Shown here: piece after piece, positions 17,447 through 26,875 of the stretch | Position numbering within the stretch: the stretch's first letter is position 1 | Layout of the letters: each line of letters begins with the position of its first letter | NCBI GenBank assembly: GCA_024274705.1 | Contig: JAJSAL010000198.1 | Coordinates: 1 to 59,755, forward strand | Source: Spirochaetota bacterium | Lineage (GTDB): Bacteria; Spirochaetota; Spirochaetia; SPDA01; JAJSAL01 | Length of the DNA stretch: 59,755 bases | Direction: 5' to 3' | Made by a program: the position numbers and the translations under genes | The notes under the pieces: model-generated | Told to the model about the DNA's origin: nothing | The model's input: the letters and a program-made list of their open reading frames with translations, nothing else | Database searches by the model: none

Positions 17447-18553
17447 TTGCCTAAAATAAAAACGGAAGGCCCATTTCTTGTAATAGGCGATCGGGCAGGA
17501 AACAGCACATCCTTATTCTATCATTTCCCGTCTATGGAAAAGCTGTCAAACGGTGAAATAATACTCTGTTGTAAAGAGTTGAACGGCAGTATGAATGACC
17601 CGAAAGGCAGGATACTGATGTTTCGATCCATCGATGGGGGAAAAACATGGAAAAAAGGAATATCACCTACGTGTCATGACGAAACTGTTTACCCTGAAAA
17701 GGGATACTTGATGGCCCATGTAACGGAACTTGAACCTGATGAGCTGATAGCAGTGTACTCCATTATCGATACCGACGAGAGCAAACCGTTGTTCAATACG
17801 GTCACCGACGGTATGCAGCCTGCTTCGGTGAGAACCACTAAATCATACGATAACGGCCGGACCTGGACAACACCCAAGGATATTGAATTCGAATCACCGG
17901 ACATAATTGTTCCAGGTAAAATTATTACTCTACCCGACGGAAACATAGGGTTCCCCTGCGAAATGCATGATCACTGGGAAGGCGGGTATAAGGAAGGCAA
18001 TTGCAGCAGGTTTATAAAGTCATATGACCGGGGTTATTCATTTTCCGAGGGTAATACCATGGCCGCCGCCGAAGGGATCCTGTATGGTGATGCGCGTCCC
18101 ACATGTATCAATGACGAGATACTGATATACCTGTGGACACTGGATTTAACGAACATGGAAGATCAACCTGTCCATTTTATTTCCACTGCAGACAGCGGGG
18201 AGACATGGAGTGCACCCGCTCCCGTCAACATCACCACCCAGATCATGTCCCCCCTCTATTTCAGGGACGGCCTCATGCTGGCTGTCCATCAGGACAGATT
18301 TTCCGGCAATCACGGGCTTAAGGCATTGTTCAGCTTTGATAGCGGCCTGAACTGGAACAGGTCCACCGAGGTCACCCTCTTCGGTGCGGAGAGCAAACCG
18401 GACGGAACCAATCCGTTCAGCCACTTCGATCAATTTCAATTCGGTTATTCTTCGCTGCTGAAAACAGGGGATACCTCCTGCCTGGTTTCATTCTGGCATA
18501 CCAACGGGAAGACCACATCCGTTTCGGTCATAAAAATCACGGTTGAGGAGTAA
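17447..18553 (+). CDS. BNR-repeat (sialidase-like) protein
   Basis: A 368-residue beta-propeller protein with Asp boxes SIDGGKTW, SYDNGRTW, TADSGETW and SFDSGLNW. No signal peptide is present. The TTG at 17447 (MPKIKTEGPF) is preferred because AAGG lies about 10 bases upstream; an in-frame TTG at 17429 would overlap the operator-like motif. Its C-terminus (CLVSFWHTNGKTTSVSVIKITV) matches the family's last strand. It differs clearly from the BNR protein on the other side of the divergent gap. It is followed 4 bases later by a URO-D-type methyltransferase gene, so the two are surely co-transcribed. Enzyme activity is uncertain. Confidence 0.82.
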   Translation: MPKIKTEGPFLVIGDRAGNSTSLFYHFPSMEKLSNGEIILCCKELNGSMNDPKGRILMFRSIDGGKTWKKGISPTCHDETVYPEKGYLMAHVTELEPDELIAVYSIIDTDESKPLFNTVTDGMQPASVRTTKSYDNGRTWTTPKDIEFESPDIIVPGKIITLPDGNIGFPCEMHDHWEGGYKEGNCSRFIKSYDRGYSFSEGNTMAAAEGILYGDARPTCINDEILIYLWTLDLTNMEDQPVHFISTADSGETWSAPAPVNITTQIMSPLYFRDGLMLAVHQDRFSGNHGLKALFSFDSGLNWNRSTEVTLFGAESKPDGTNPFSHFDQFQFGYSSLLKTGDTSCLVSFWHTNGKTTSVSVIKITVEE

Positions 18554-18557
18554 CAGC

Positions 18558-19628
18558 ATGGACGCTTATACGCGTATAGTAACAGTACTGAAACATGAAA
18601 CACCGGACCGGCCGCCTACCGACTATAATGCCACTCCGGAAGTGCATGAACAGTTATTACAATACTTCGGATTTGAATCGGTTCACGAGATTGAAGATCA
18701 TTTTAATATCGACATGCGCTGGGTCTACCCGAAGTATACAGGCCCTGCCGATTTTTCTGGAGCCGCGGGCGTGGCTGTGGAGGGAAAAGATTTTCTGGGC
18801 ATCGTGTGGAAGCCTGTAAAAAACAAATTCGGCACCTACAATGAAATTGCCGTCAGTCCCTTAGCCGGTGCCGAAAGCGTACAGGAAATCGAGGAGTATC
18901 CCTGGCCAACAGCAGACTGGTTTGATTTCTCCCACCTCAAGGAGGAAATAAAGCGCATCAATGACAAGGAAAGGCATTTTATTTGTTTTTTTGCAGGCGG
19001 GGCCTTCGAGACCCCCTGGTATATGCGCGGGATGGAGAACTTTCTTTCCGACCTTCTGCTCCAGCCGGAAATAGCCGAAACGATCAGCAGAAAAGCCCAG
19101 GAGTTCTATAAGGCCAGAGCGTTAAAGGCACTGGAACAGAGTGACGGCCAGATCGATATGATCGGTTCAGGCGGTGACATCGGGACCCAGAGGGGAATGA
19201 TGGTTTCTCCCGGTATCTGGCGTGAACACGTAAAACCATACTCGGAGAAGCTCATTCGTTCTTTCAAGGATATGGGGTACTATACGTTCTATCATTCCTG
19301 CGGTTCCATCGTTCCGGTTATTAAAGACCTGGTTGAAATCGGTCTTGATGTCCTTGATCCGGTGCAGATCAGCGCAGACGGTATGGACCCTGAATTCCTT
19401 AAAACAAATTTCGGAGGCAGTCTATCATTCCATGGAGGAATAGACGAACAGACAATGCTGCCGGTATTAAACTCCGGTCAGCTTGAAAAAGAGATTGTTA
19501 AACTGATAGCCATACTCGGCAGGAACGGGGGTTATATTCCATGTGCCGCCCACGCGATACAGCCGGATACTCCGATAGAGAATATAATCACCATGTATGA
19601 AACAATCAGTCATTACAGGTATTCCTGA
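18558..19628 (+). CDS. Uroporphyrinogen-decarboxylase-family methyltransferase-like protein (copy 2)
   Basis: A 356-residue URO-D/MtaA-type protein with a full apparent zinc site: YHSCGS (H246, C248) and a C-terminal cysteine in GGYIPCAAHAIQPDTP. This is the pattern of cobamide-dependent methyltransferases, in contrast to copy 1. The ATG at 18558 follows GGAG by 8 bases; a TTG at 18543 would overlap the BNR gene. No corrinoid protein or MtaB/MtbB partner gene is adjacent. Its 3' end overlaps the convergent aldolase gene by 16 bases. Confidence 0.85.
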   Translation: MDAYTRIVTVLKHETPDRPPTDYNATPEVHEQLLQYFGFESVHEIEDHFNIDMRWVYPKYTGPADFSGAAGVAVEGKDFLGIVWKPVKNKFGTYNEIAVSPLAGAESVQEIEEYPWPTADWFDFSHLKEEIKRINDKERHFICFFAGGAFETPWYMRGMENFLSDLLLQPEIAETISRKAQEFYKARALKALEQSDGQIDMIGSGGDIGTQRGMMVSPGIWREHVKPYSEKLIRSFKDMGYYTFYHSCGSIVPVIKDLVEIGLDVLDPVQISADGMDPEFLKTNFGGSLSFHGGIDEQTMLPVLNSGQLEKEIVKLIAILGRNGGYIPCAAHAIQPDTPIENIITMYETISHYRYS

Positions 19629-20590
19629 TCCTGTCCGGAGGAATCATACCACCGGGGATACCTGGTCTTCAAAGCATCTCTGAACTGTTCAAATACTGAA
19701 TCGGGGGGATAAGAATAGGGAGGAAGGAGCCGCAAAGGGAAATCCGGCATGTGTATTTTCAGGAAAATCTTATCGTAAGCTCCGTCTATATGCCCGGAGG
19801 TACCAACGCAGGACATCAATTCCCGGGTCAGGCAGCCAAGCTCCGTCTGCAACTGCATGAGAGTATTCCTGTCTCTGCCGCGGCCGGCTTCATAGTAGAG
19901 CCGGGCGGTTTTCCAATTGCAGCTCGCCAGGGAGATCAGAAATCCGCATTCGCCCAGGGTGGAAGCATGGGCATACCCGGGACCGGTAAAGAAAAATCGG
20001 AGAGGCAGGTTGAGGCCCATGAGTTCTTCAAAATACCGGGTGGAAACGGTTGTGATTTTGGCCCCGACAAAGTTGGTATATTTTTTCGACAGGGCAGCAT
20101 ACTCCCGGGGCATGATGAGCCTGCCCGCCCTTTTCAGGTTGTAATGAAAAAAATCCGCACCGGGAAAGGAGAGGAGGACCTCCCGAAAAAAAACTTCCGT
20201 TTCCTTCCGGTTTAACGTATCCCACGACGGCAATGAAATCTGGAATGTCTTTACACCGAGTTCCCAGGCAATCTCAATCCGCATTAAGATTTCCGAAAGG
20301 GAAAGACCGATTATCCCGACCATGGGATCAGCCTGCCATTTCTTCATCTCATCGGCGAAAACCGAGACGATATGGGAATACTCTTCCCGGTTTACGGCGT
20401 ACCCTTCCCCGGCAGTACCGAAGATATACACCAGGGGGGTATGTTCCAGGATAGAGCGGACAGCCCTCCTGAAAATCGTTTCATCGAAGTTAAAATCCTG
20501 GTCCCAGGGAATGCAGCAGGTCGCAAGAATTCCCGGCGGATAACGGAATTCATCCCGGACCTCAGGACGCTTTATGCTTTTTTCGTTCAT
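19613..20590 (-). CDS. DapA/NanA-family aldolase (copy 3)
   Basis: A 325-residue divergent member of the family. The Schiff-base lysine is K178 in VGAKITTVSTR, the tyrosine Y150 in FHYNLKR and the substrate loop GTAGEG. N- and C-terminal extensions make it longer than typical NanA (about 295). It is the last gene of a unit from 23695 with a PLP aminotransferase, an HpcH aldolase and an aldo/keto reductase, starting 11 bases after the reductase. Substrate unknown. Confidence 0.82.
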   Translation of the reverse strand: MNEKSIKRPEVRDEFRYPPGILATCCIPWDQDFNFDETIFRRAVRSILEHTPLVYIFGTAGEGYAVNREEYSHIVSVFADEMKKWQADPMVGIIGLSLSEILMRIEIAWELGVKTFQISLPSWDTLNRKETEVFFREVLLSFPGADFFHYNLKRAGRLIMPREYAALSKKYTNFVGAKITTVSTRYFEELMGLNLPLRFFFTGPGYAHASTLGECGFLISLASCNWKTARLYYEAGRGRDRNTLMQLQTELGCLTRELMSCVGTSGHIDGAYDKIFLKIHMPDFPLRLLPPYSYPPDSVFEQFRDALKTRYPRWYDSSGQDQEYL

Positions 20591-20601
20591 ACGCTCTCAG
20601 A

Positions 20602-21555
20602 TTACGCCGGCGGCGGATACTGAATTTTCCATAAAGCCGGATTTACCAGTTCATCCGGTGTACCCTGAAATGCAGTTTCGATTTGCTCAACCAGACCGGT
20701 ATTCAGGGGACCCCTGGCGAAAATACCCAGGTTTTCCTGAAGTTGTTCCGGTGAATCGAGACCTACAATAGTTGACGCAAGCTCCTTTTTTCCAAGTACG
20801 TACCGCAGGGCCAGTTCCTTGGGGGGAACGGCACATGCACCGGAGATTTCCCCAAGTTTCTTCATAAACTCCTTCGAAGAGGGAACTTTTGCGGCAGCCT
20901 TATCAGGTTCCATAAGCACTAACCCCTGCAGGTAAGAACTTCTGCTGAACAGTACTATATTCCTCTCTGCACACTTTTTAAATATCCCGGCCCGTTCCAG
21001 CCTCCGGTCGAAAACATTGAATGGAATCTGCAGAACCCGCAGGGCCGGGTCCCCGAGGCACCCTTCGGCTTCACGAGGTGACCCGCTGATGGACACTCCG
21101 GGATACCGGATCAGCCCCTTCGTCATTTCTTCCAGTACGCAGTTCCATATAAGGCCGTTTCTATAGGTTTTCAATTCATAACTATGAAGCAGGTATATGG
21201 GAATCGAGTCCAGCCCCAGGGCTTCCAGACTCCGGTGGAGTGATGTTTTTGATTGCTGTATGATTTCCTTATCGGATAACTCCCGGAAATCATCCGGCAG
21301 ATCGAGCTTGGTGCTTACTATAAATTCCAGCCCCAGCTGCCTGAAAGCACGGCCGAGAACATCTTCACTCGTACCGTAATTCCTCGATGTATCAAGGAAA
21401 TTGATATCATTCCTGCAGGCGGTTTCCAGGATCCTTAACACCTGGGGATACTTCACCTTCCCGGATGTATTGTTGATTCCATAATCAAACCCGAACTGGA
21501 CCGTGCCGAGGCCCAATCTCGATATCCCGGGAAGACTATCTGGTACAGCACTCAT
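20602..21555 (-). CDS. Aldo/keto reductase
   Basis: A 317-residue NAD(P)H-dependent TIM-barrel reductase. The catalytic tetrad is visible: Asp and Tyr in FLDTSRNYGTSEDVLG, Lys in VSTKLDL and His in LLHSYE. The start ATG at 21555 overlaps the preceding stop (ATGA); the longer frame to 21714 is only the reverse overlap with the HpcH gene. Probably reduces a sugar or keto-aldehyde in the pathway. Confidence 0.88.
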   Translation of the reverse strand: MSAVPDSLPGISRLGLGTVQFGFDYGINNTSGKVKYPQVLRILETACRNDINFLDTSRNYGTSEDVLGRAFRQLGLEFIVSTKLDLPDDFRELSDKEIIQQSKTSLHRSLEALGLDSIPIYLLHSYELKTYRNGLIWNCVLEEMTKGLIRYPGVSISGSPREAEGCLGDPALRVLQIPFNVFDRRLERAGIFKKCAERNIVLFSRSSYLQGLVLMEPDKAAAKVPSSKEFMKKLGEISGACAVPPKELALRYVLGKKELASTIVGLDSPEQLQENLGIFARGPLNTGLVEQIETAFQGTPDELVNPALWKIQYPPPA

Positions 21556-22328
21556 TCCGTTTGAGCAGGGCACGCATCGAGGAGCGTTTTGAAATAATCC
21601 ATAAGGCCCACCACATCGGCCCCGATATTGATAAACTGGTAACCCATATTCACCAGGGTTGAATAACTCTCCGGGGAGCCTACGGTAGCGGGAAATTTCC
21701 CATACTTGCGGCACACCTCAGCGACTCTCTCCCTGGTTTTCAGGAGTTCCGGATCGTCCCATTCGCCGGGTTTTCCAAGGGATTGAGAAAAGTCGCCTGG
21801 TCCGAAAAGAATCATATCGATGCCGTCAAGGCGCGCGATTTCTTCAAGCTCCGGCAGAGGCTCCACGTCTTCGATCTGAACACAGACAACCCGGTTCTCA
21901 TTCGCCTGTTTCATATAATCAAGTAAGCCAATCCGGCAGTAAGCCCCGTCGGTATTTCCGCCGTCTATCGGTCTTTTCCCCAGGGGGTGAAACCGGGTAG
22001 TCTGCACGATGTACCGGGCTTCTTCAAGGCTCATGAGATGGGGAATGATGATTCCCGCCGCGTCCATTTCGAGAGGCCTGATGTAATCGGAATAGGAGCC
22101 TTTTTCCACCCGGACTATTACATCGGTATTAAAAATCTTGCCTGCCCGAACCCCGTTTTCCAGGGTATTCCAGTCCGTGGGCACATGCTCCATATCGAGC
22201 CATACAGCATCAAATCCGCACATTCCGGCAATCTCAACTATTTTCGGATCGAAAAGATTGAGCTTAATACAGCGGGCAACCCCGCCTTTTTTCATTATCT
22301 CCAGTACTCTGCTTTTCCGCATCTCCAT
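21552..22328 (-). CDS. HpcH/HpaI-family aldolase
   Basis: A 258-residue metal-dependent class II pyruvate aldolase type. WLDMEHVPTDW, the metal-ligand glutamate in VVCVQIEDVEPL and the aspartate in FGPGDFSQSLG are conserved. Relatives cleave 4-hydroxy-2-oxo acids or 2-keto-3-deoxy-sugar acids to pyruvate and an aldehyde. Together with the DapA-type aldolases this gives the cluster four pyruvate-type aldolases, supporting breakdown of 2-keto-3-deoxy acids. Translationally coupled to the aldo/keto reductase. Confidence 0.9.
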   Translation of the reverse strand: MEMRKSRVLEIMKKGGVARCIKLNLFDPKIVEIAGMCGFDAVWLDMEHVPTDWNTLENGVRAGKIFNTDVIVRVEKGSYSDYIRPLEMDAAGIIIPHLMSLEEARYIVQTTRFHPLGKRPIDGGNTDGAYCRIGLLDYMKQANENRVVCVQIEDVEPLPELEEIARLDGIDMILFGPGDFSQSLGKPGEWDDPELLKTRERVAEVCRKYGKFPATVGSPESYSTLVNMGYQFINIGADVVGLMDYFKTLLDACPAQTE

Positions 22329-22378
22329 TTTTTCCCTCTCAGTATATTCATGGTTTATTATTACTTTCCCAATTCAAG

Positions 22379-23695
22379 TCAGGTAAGGCGGGTAAATCCT
22401 TTATAAGCCGCGGGACCTTTCAACGCTCCGGCGGGATTTCCCGAATCGAGACAGCGCTTTAACGTGTAAAACACCCCCCCGAGGGCTTCACTATAGGAGG
22501 CAATGATATCCGTTGTATGGGCGCAGGAAGCGTAAAATGCATTATTGCCTAAAAACCCGCAAGCCAACAGTTCCTGAACCAGGAGGGTATTTAAAATTTC
22601 TCTTTCAGGAACATCGAAAATAAAATGGGAGAGCGCCGGTAATCCTTAGATCGTGATAGGAATTCCCGACTCACCGGCGCATTTCCGCCAAACCGCCTGG
22701 ACGGCTTCTCCCGCATTCCGCAGCAATTGGGGAACGTTCCGTCTCTTAAATTCTTTTAATACTGTGCAGCCCGCCGCGAAACCCACCCGTTCGGTCCAGT
22801 AGGTTGAAGATATAAAGGTTGACTGGGCCGTTTTCATTATTTCTTCCCTGCCGACGATTGCCGCGCACGGATAGCCGTTGCCCAGTGCCTTTGCATATAC
22901 GGCGATATCCGGAGTAACCCCGAAGAGCCGGTGTGCTCCCCCCAGGGTATGCCTCCAGCCTGAAGTAACTTCATCGAAAACGAGGACTGCTCCCGCTGTT
23001 TCAGCCTTTTTTTTCACTTCCAGGAGAAAGTCGTCCTTCGGCTCGTTATACCTTAAGGGTTCCAGTATGATAACACCGAGAGTCTTACCCTGGCTGGAAA
23101 TTATTTCATCAAGTTCGGAAATGTTGTTGTAATGGAAAGGGAACACCGTACCTGCAAGCTGTGGGGGAACACCCTTCGGTTCGAGTCCGGGAAGCAGGTG
23201 CTTTTCCAGGGTACCTGTAGACATGAGGTTTGCCGCAAGGTACCAGTCATGCCAGCCGTGATATCCGCAGAAAGCGATCCCGACCCTTCCGGAGCAGGCC
23301 CGTGCGATGCGGACCGCCACTGCCAGGGCTTCTCCTCCGGTTCTGGCAAATCGAGTCATTTGGGCCCAGGGATTAAGCTCCAGCAGGAGTTCCGCCAATT
23401 CCACTTCCTCCGGGAAATTCAGGCTGCTCATGGAACCCCGGCGTACAGCATTTATGACCGTCTCGTTTACAGCGGGATCGGCATATCCCAGGAGACAGGT
23501 TCCAATGCCCATGGTGGTCATGTCGATAAAGCTGTTTCCATCCAGGTCCCGGATTGTACAACCCTTCGCATCCACCGCATAGGGCGGCCACAGGCCCGGA
23601 GCGAAGAGTTCCGGCCGCTTACTCAGTAGTTGGGTTCCCCCGGGAATGAGTTTTTTAGCCTTTTCGTACAGGTTCCAGCCTTCGGTTGTCTTCAT
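22379..23695 (-). pseudogene. Glutamate-1-semialdehyde-aminomutase-like PLP enzyme, interrupted by an in-frame TAA
   Basis: Class III aminotransferase fold. Residues 1-349 (KLIPGGTQLLSKRPE; FDEVTSGWRHTLGG; Schiff-base lysine in VYAKALGNGYPCAA) end at TAA 22648-22646. The same frame then continues without further stops (GLPALSHFIFDVPERE, then ACGFLGNNAFYAS and AHTTDIIASYSEA) to 22379, supplying exactly the missing C-terminal domain. One nonsense codon therefore splits a 438-codon gene. TAG-based pyrrolysine recoding is ruled out because the codon is TAA. It is first in a unit driven by a consensus promoter with the shared operator, so downstream genes may still be expressed. Confidence 0.85.
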
Positions 23696-23711
23696 GTTTT
23701 ACAAAAGCTTA

Positions 23712-23727
23712 TATTGTTATAACCAAT
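23712..23727 (-). promoter_or_regulatory. Shared operator motif at the aminotransferase unit
   Basis: Minus strand ATTGGTTATAACAATA, with the perfect core GTTATAAC. It begins 9 bases after the -10 box, over the likely transcription start. Confidence 0.72.
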
Positions 23728-23736
23728 AGTCCGTAT

Positions 23737-23765
23737 AGTGTAAATCACCTCAGGTAATCCGTCAA
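23737..23765 (-). promoter_or_regulatory. Sigma-70 promoter of the aminotransferase unit
   Basis: Minus strand: TTGACG, 17-base spacer, TACACT. It overlaps the last codons of the upstream amidohydrolase gene, giving the unit its own start. Confidence 0.68.
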
Positions 23766-24778
23766 GATGAAGATTTCTCGATGTTCTTAATGTCCAAAAG
23801 GGACAACGCATTACCGAAGAAGAGATCATCGATTTCCGGGGACTTGAGTCCCGCCATGTCTGCCGCCTGTTTTTGGGAACGCAGCTGTTCATATATTACA
23901 AAAGTCGACCGGGAATCACAGTGCTCCAGAGTGTCCTTTCCCTCGTATCCTTCCCAGGCATACCCGTAGGTGATATATTTTCCCCTGAAACTACCGGCGA
24001 ACACGTTGTCGGTGCCGAAGAGAATCCGCTTCCGGTCGAAATATTTAAACAGAAGGTAGTGACTATAGCAGTCGCACACAGCCGATGTATCTATCCAGAG
24101 GGACGGTAGTTCCCGGAGAATATGGATCGACTCCCGGAGAAACACGGAGTTGAAGGCCCGTGCACAGTGGGCCAGGATCCATTTTATATTCGGATACCGG
24201 CGGGTAAACTCAGTAAGGTCGTCCAGATTCTCCCTGTCCGCCGGTCCCTCGAATTTCGAGAGATGCAGAACAACCGCGAGACCCAATGAATCGGCAGCTT
24301 CCATAAGATGTTCGGGAAAAAAATCGGTAATTTTAGCTTGGGCCGGATTGGGAGCATAGATACGGTAGGGTTTCAATGCGGCAACGATGTTGCCGCCGGC
24401 GCTGTTGCGCAGTTCTTCCGGAGACATATCCGGAGTGACCATAATTCCCGAAAAAGAGGGGAAATCCCCTTGAGGACGCACATATCCCCGGACATTCCGT
24501 ACTATCCATTCGTTATGGCCGGAGATGTCAATATCCGCCAGCGGGGTCGGCAGGGCCAGAAAACCGAAAGACCTGCCTGGAAAGATGCTTCCGGACCAGG
24601 AGCGGAGGGCGGGGAGATCAATTTCCATCCTGAGGACCGAGTCTACATCCCGGTTGCCGCCGGCAAAACTCTCATTCCAGAGATGTGTGTGGACATCAAA
24701 TATCTTAGCGGGAACAAATTCTTCAAGTTCTCTCTGCCAGAGTTTCTTATCAAAATCGGTTACTTCCGGTTTCTTCAT
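23762..24778 (-). CDS. Amidohydrolase-superfamily (amidohydrolase 2) protein
   Basis: A 338-residue metal-dependent TIM-barrel hydrolase/decarboxylase. The N-terminal HxH motif is FDVHTHLW; later metal/catalytic elements are VVLHLSKF, WILAHCARAF and FGTDNVFAGS. Members hydrolyse lactones or decarboxylate aromatic or sugar acids (for example uronate isomerase or 2-pyrone-4,6-dicarboxylate hydrolase relatives); the exact type is not assignable. It lies 28 bases after the MFS gene in a GntR-MFS-amidohydrolase unit. Confidence 0.82.
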   Translation of the reverse strand: MKKPEVTDFDKKLWQRELEEFVPAKIFDVHTHLWNESFAGGNRDVDSVLRMEIDLPALRSWSGSIFPGRSFGFLALPTPLADIDISGHNEWIVRNVRGYVRPQGDFPSFSGIMVTPDMSPEELRNSAGGNIVAALKPYRIYAPNPAQAKITDFFPEHLMEAADSLGLAVVLHLSKFEGPADRENLDDLTEFTRRYPNIKWILAHCARAFNSVFLRESIHILRELPSLWIDTSAVCDCYSHYLLFKYFDRKRILFGTDNVFAGSFRGKYITYGYAWEGYEGKDTLEHCDSRSTFVIYEQLRSQKQAADMAGLKSPEIDDLFFGNALSLLDIKNIEKSSS

Positions 24779-24806
24779 ACCTGTACCTGCCTTGTTGAAT
24801 TAGTGT

Positions 24807-26129
24807 TTACCGGGTACGCCCGAATAAGGTTCGGACTGTACGATACATCGCGATCCTCATTCCCCTGGCGTTTCGCTTCTTCCTGTCATCCGCCAGGAAG
24901 CGGGTAAACCCTGCCAGAAGAATACAGCCCATACCGCAGATGCCGAAAAATATTCTGTAAGCCGTCATGGGATTGGATAAATTTTGGAGATTCCATTCGA
25001 GTAAGAATCCGCCGAAAAAGGACCCGAAAAACCATCCGAAACCGAAAACAAAAGTTGAAGCTGCGAAGAACACGGGCCGTTTTGCCTCTTCGCTCTGAGA
25101 GAATACCATAAACTGCTGGGTGGAATAAATACCGGAACCGAAGAGTCCTCGTTGGCCCTCCCATGCAAAAAGTGCGTAAATAAGGATAAATACAACTCCT
25201 TTCCCGAGAAGAGCGAAAATTCCAACTGCCAATCCAATCACGGCAATTCTATGAATATTTTTGCCTCCGACACGGTCCGCCAGTTTTCCCCAGAAAGGCA
25301 GTACCAGTATCGAGAGAAGGGACACGGCGGCGCTGATGGCGGAGATGAACGTCATGGAAATACCCTGGACATTGAGTAAATACGGATTGATAAAGGCCAT
25401 CACCATGGAGTTGAGTATACTGAAGACTAAAATGACCTGCAGGAGATTTCGAAACCCCTTGTTTCGAAAGGGGAGCAGAATATCTTTAAAGCGCAGGTCC
25501 GGTCTTTTAGCAGAATGCTGCCTGGGAAGTCTCATTATAATAAAACTGGCTATGATTTCAAAAAGACCCGTGGAAAACATGATGAAAAACATGGTTCGGT
25601 AAAACTCCCGGTCGCTTCCGGCCGCATGCATATCCAGTATCCAGCTTAACGGGATCGCGAGGAGAAACCCGGGAAGGGTCCAAATGACTGTAATCCTGGA
25701 GAGGTGCATCCCCAACATATTTTGCGGTACGTTGGAACGGACCAGGAGTTGAATACAGTTATTGGAGATAATTGGAAAAACGTGCACGGTTATGAGGATG
25801 ACAGCGGCGGCGGCGGCCAGGACGGATTTATCGCTGGACAGATTAGGCAGGATGAGGAAAAGAAGAGGCATAAATACCCGGATAAGATAGCCGATTCCTA
25901 CGATTTCCCGTTCCCTGTTAAATCTTCCGATGAAGGGCGAAAGCAGCAGGTTGATTCCCATGGGAAGGAGATATGAGAATCCCTTGATGGCGCCGAACTG
26001 TTGCATATTCAGGCCCATACGAAGAAAAATCCGGTCCAGGAATAAAAAATTAGACACCACGCAGATGGCAATGTTATTGAAGAAATGAAATGTATAGATC
26101 TTCCGGAGGTTATGGTGTAAATCAGGCAT
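24807..26129 (-). CDS. MFS transporter
   Basis: A 440-residue inner-membrane protein with about 12 hydrophobic spans, a MFS motif A relative between spans 2 and 3 (LLSPFIGRFNRERE) and in the second half (LPFWGKLADRVGGKN). No substrate can be assigned. Co-transcribed with the GntR gene that overlaps it by 8 bases, so it probably carries that regulator's ligand. Confidence 0.85.
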   Translation of the reverse strand: MPDLHHNLRKIYTFHFFNNIAICVVSNFLFLDRIFLRMGLNMQQFGAIKGFSYLLPMGINLLLSPFIGRFNREREIVGIGYLIRVFMPLLFLILPNLSSDKSVLAAAAAVILITVHVFPIISNNCIQLLVRSNVPQNMLGMHLSRITVIWTLPGFLLAIPLSWILDMHAAGSDREFYRTMFFIMFSTGLFEIIASFIIMRLPRQHSAKRPDLRFKDILLPFRNKGFRNLLQVILVFSILNSMVMAFINPYLLNVQGISMTFISAISAAVSLLSILVLPFWGKLADRVGGKNIHRIAVIGLAVGIFALLGKGVVFILIYALFAWEGQRGLFGSGIYSTQQFMVFSQSEEAKRPVFFAASTFVFGFGWFFGSFFGGFLLEWNLQNLSNPMTAYRIFFGICGMGCILLAGFTRFLADDRKKRNARGMRIAMYRTVRTLFGRTR

Positions 26130-26742
26130 GTGGTCTGCCCTTTGACAGCAGCTCCAAAATTGGTTCGATCTTTTTCTCCTTAAGGAATTCGGCTATTCTG
26201 ATGTGATCCCGGGAATCCGCAATGAGTCCTTCCCGCTCCTTTCCCCTCTCTTTCCACATGTAATCGACACCGGATAGAGGAAAATTGGCCCGTACATAGA
26301 GATCGTACAGTTTATCGTTGTGGGCAGCTTTTACAATAAGATTATGAAACCTCAAATCTCCTTCACATACACCCAGGCTGTAACCGTTTTTTGCCATGAG
26401 CAGCATATGGCGGGCCGTTTCTTCAAGTACATGCAGGTCCTCCTCCCCGGCCCGCTCGACCGCGAGGCGGGCGGCAGCCGTTTCAAGGATCTGTCTGACT
26501 TCATAGGCCTCTTCCAGGTCCCGTACCGAGTATTTCCGGACAAACACCCCTCCCTTCTTGCCCCTGACAACGAGTCCTTCCGCCAGAAGCCTGGAAAAAG
26601 CCTGGCGAATATCTCCGCGGTTCACCCCGGCGGATTCACAAAGGGCTTGCTCGGCCAACCGCCGGCCGGGCTCGAAATTTCCGGAAAGAAGCTGTTCACG
26701 GATAAATGCATATGCTTTATCCGCCTGAATACTACCTTTCAT
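26122..26742 (-). CDS. GntR-family transcription factor, FCD type
   Basis: A 206-residue regulator. The winged helix holds EPGRRLAEQALCESAGVNRGDIRQAFSRLLAEGLV; the FCD domain carries DLRFHNLIVKAAHN and DSRDHIRIAEF as likely metal/ligand histidine elements. The ATG at 26742 has GGAG upstream; the upstream TTG adds only two codons. It diverges from an MttB-family gene, with a palindromic ATCGTATACAAT site over that promoter, so it probably controls both directions. It is unrelated in detail to the GntR at 14586. Confidence 0.88.
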   Translation of the reverse strand: MKGSIQADKAYAFIREQLLSGNFEPGRRLAEQALCESAGVNRGDIRQAFSRLLAEGLVVRGKKGGVFVRKYSVRDLEEAYEVRQILETAAARLAVERAGEEDLHVLEETARHMLLMAKNGYSLGVCEGDLRFHNLIVKAAHNDKLYDLYVRANFPLSGVDYMWKERGKEREGLIADSRDHIRIAEFLKEKKIEPILELLSKGRPHA

Positions 26743-26787
26743 ATCCAATTCTCCGGTACAGGATATCCTTTACGTAACTTTTTTCTG

Positions 26788-26816
26788 TTGACAAAATATT
26801 TGTGTAATCGTATACA
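26788..26816 (+). promoter_or_regulatory. Consensus sigma-70 promoter of the MttB gene
   Basis: TTGACA, 17-base spacer, TATACA. It is about 60 bases before the MttB start codon. Confidence 0.75.
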
Positions 26817-26818
26817 AT
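26807..26818. promoter_or_regulatory. Candidate FCD-GntR operator
   Basis: ATCGTATACAAT is a palindrome with one mismatched pair and overlaps the MttB -10 box. FCD regulators commonly bind TTGTATACAA-like sites. It probably serves the divergent GntR protein. Confidence 0.55.
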
Positions 26819-26875
26819 AATCGGTGTTTTTGTCTACATACTTTCAACGAATAATGAAAAGTCTTGGAGGTTGTT

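Noticed and set aside
22646-22648. Stop-codon recoding in the aminotransferase
   Set aside because: The codon is TAA, with no known recoding for this enzyme family, and other genes nearby are decaying; a plain nonsense mutation is simpler.
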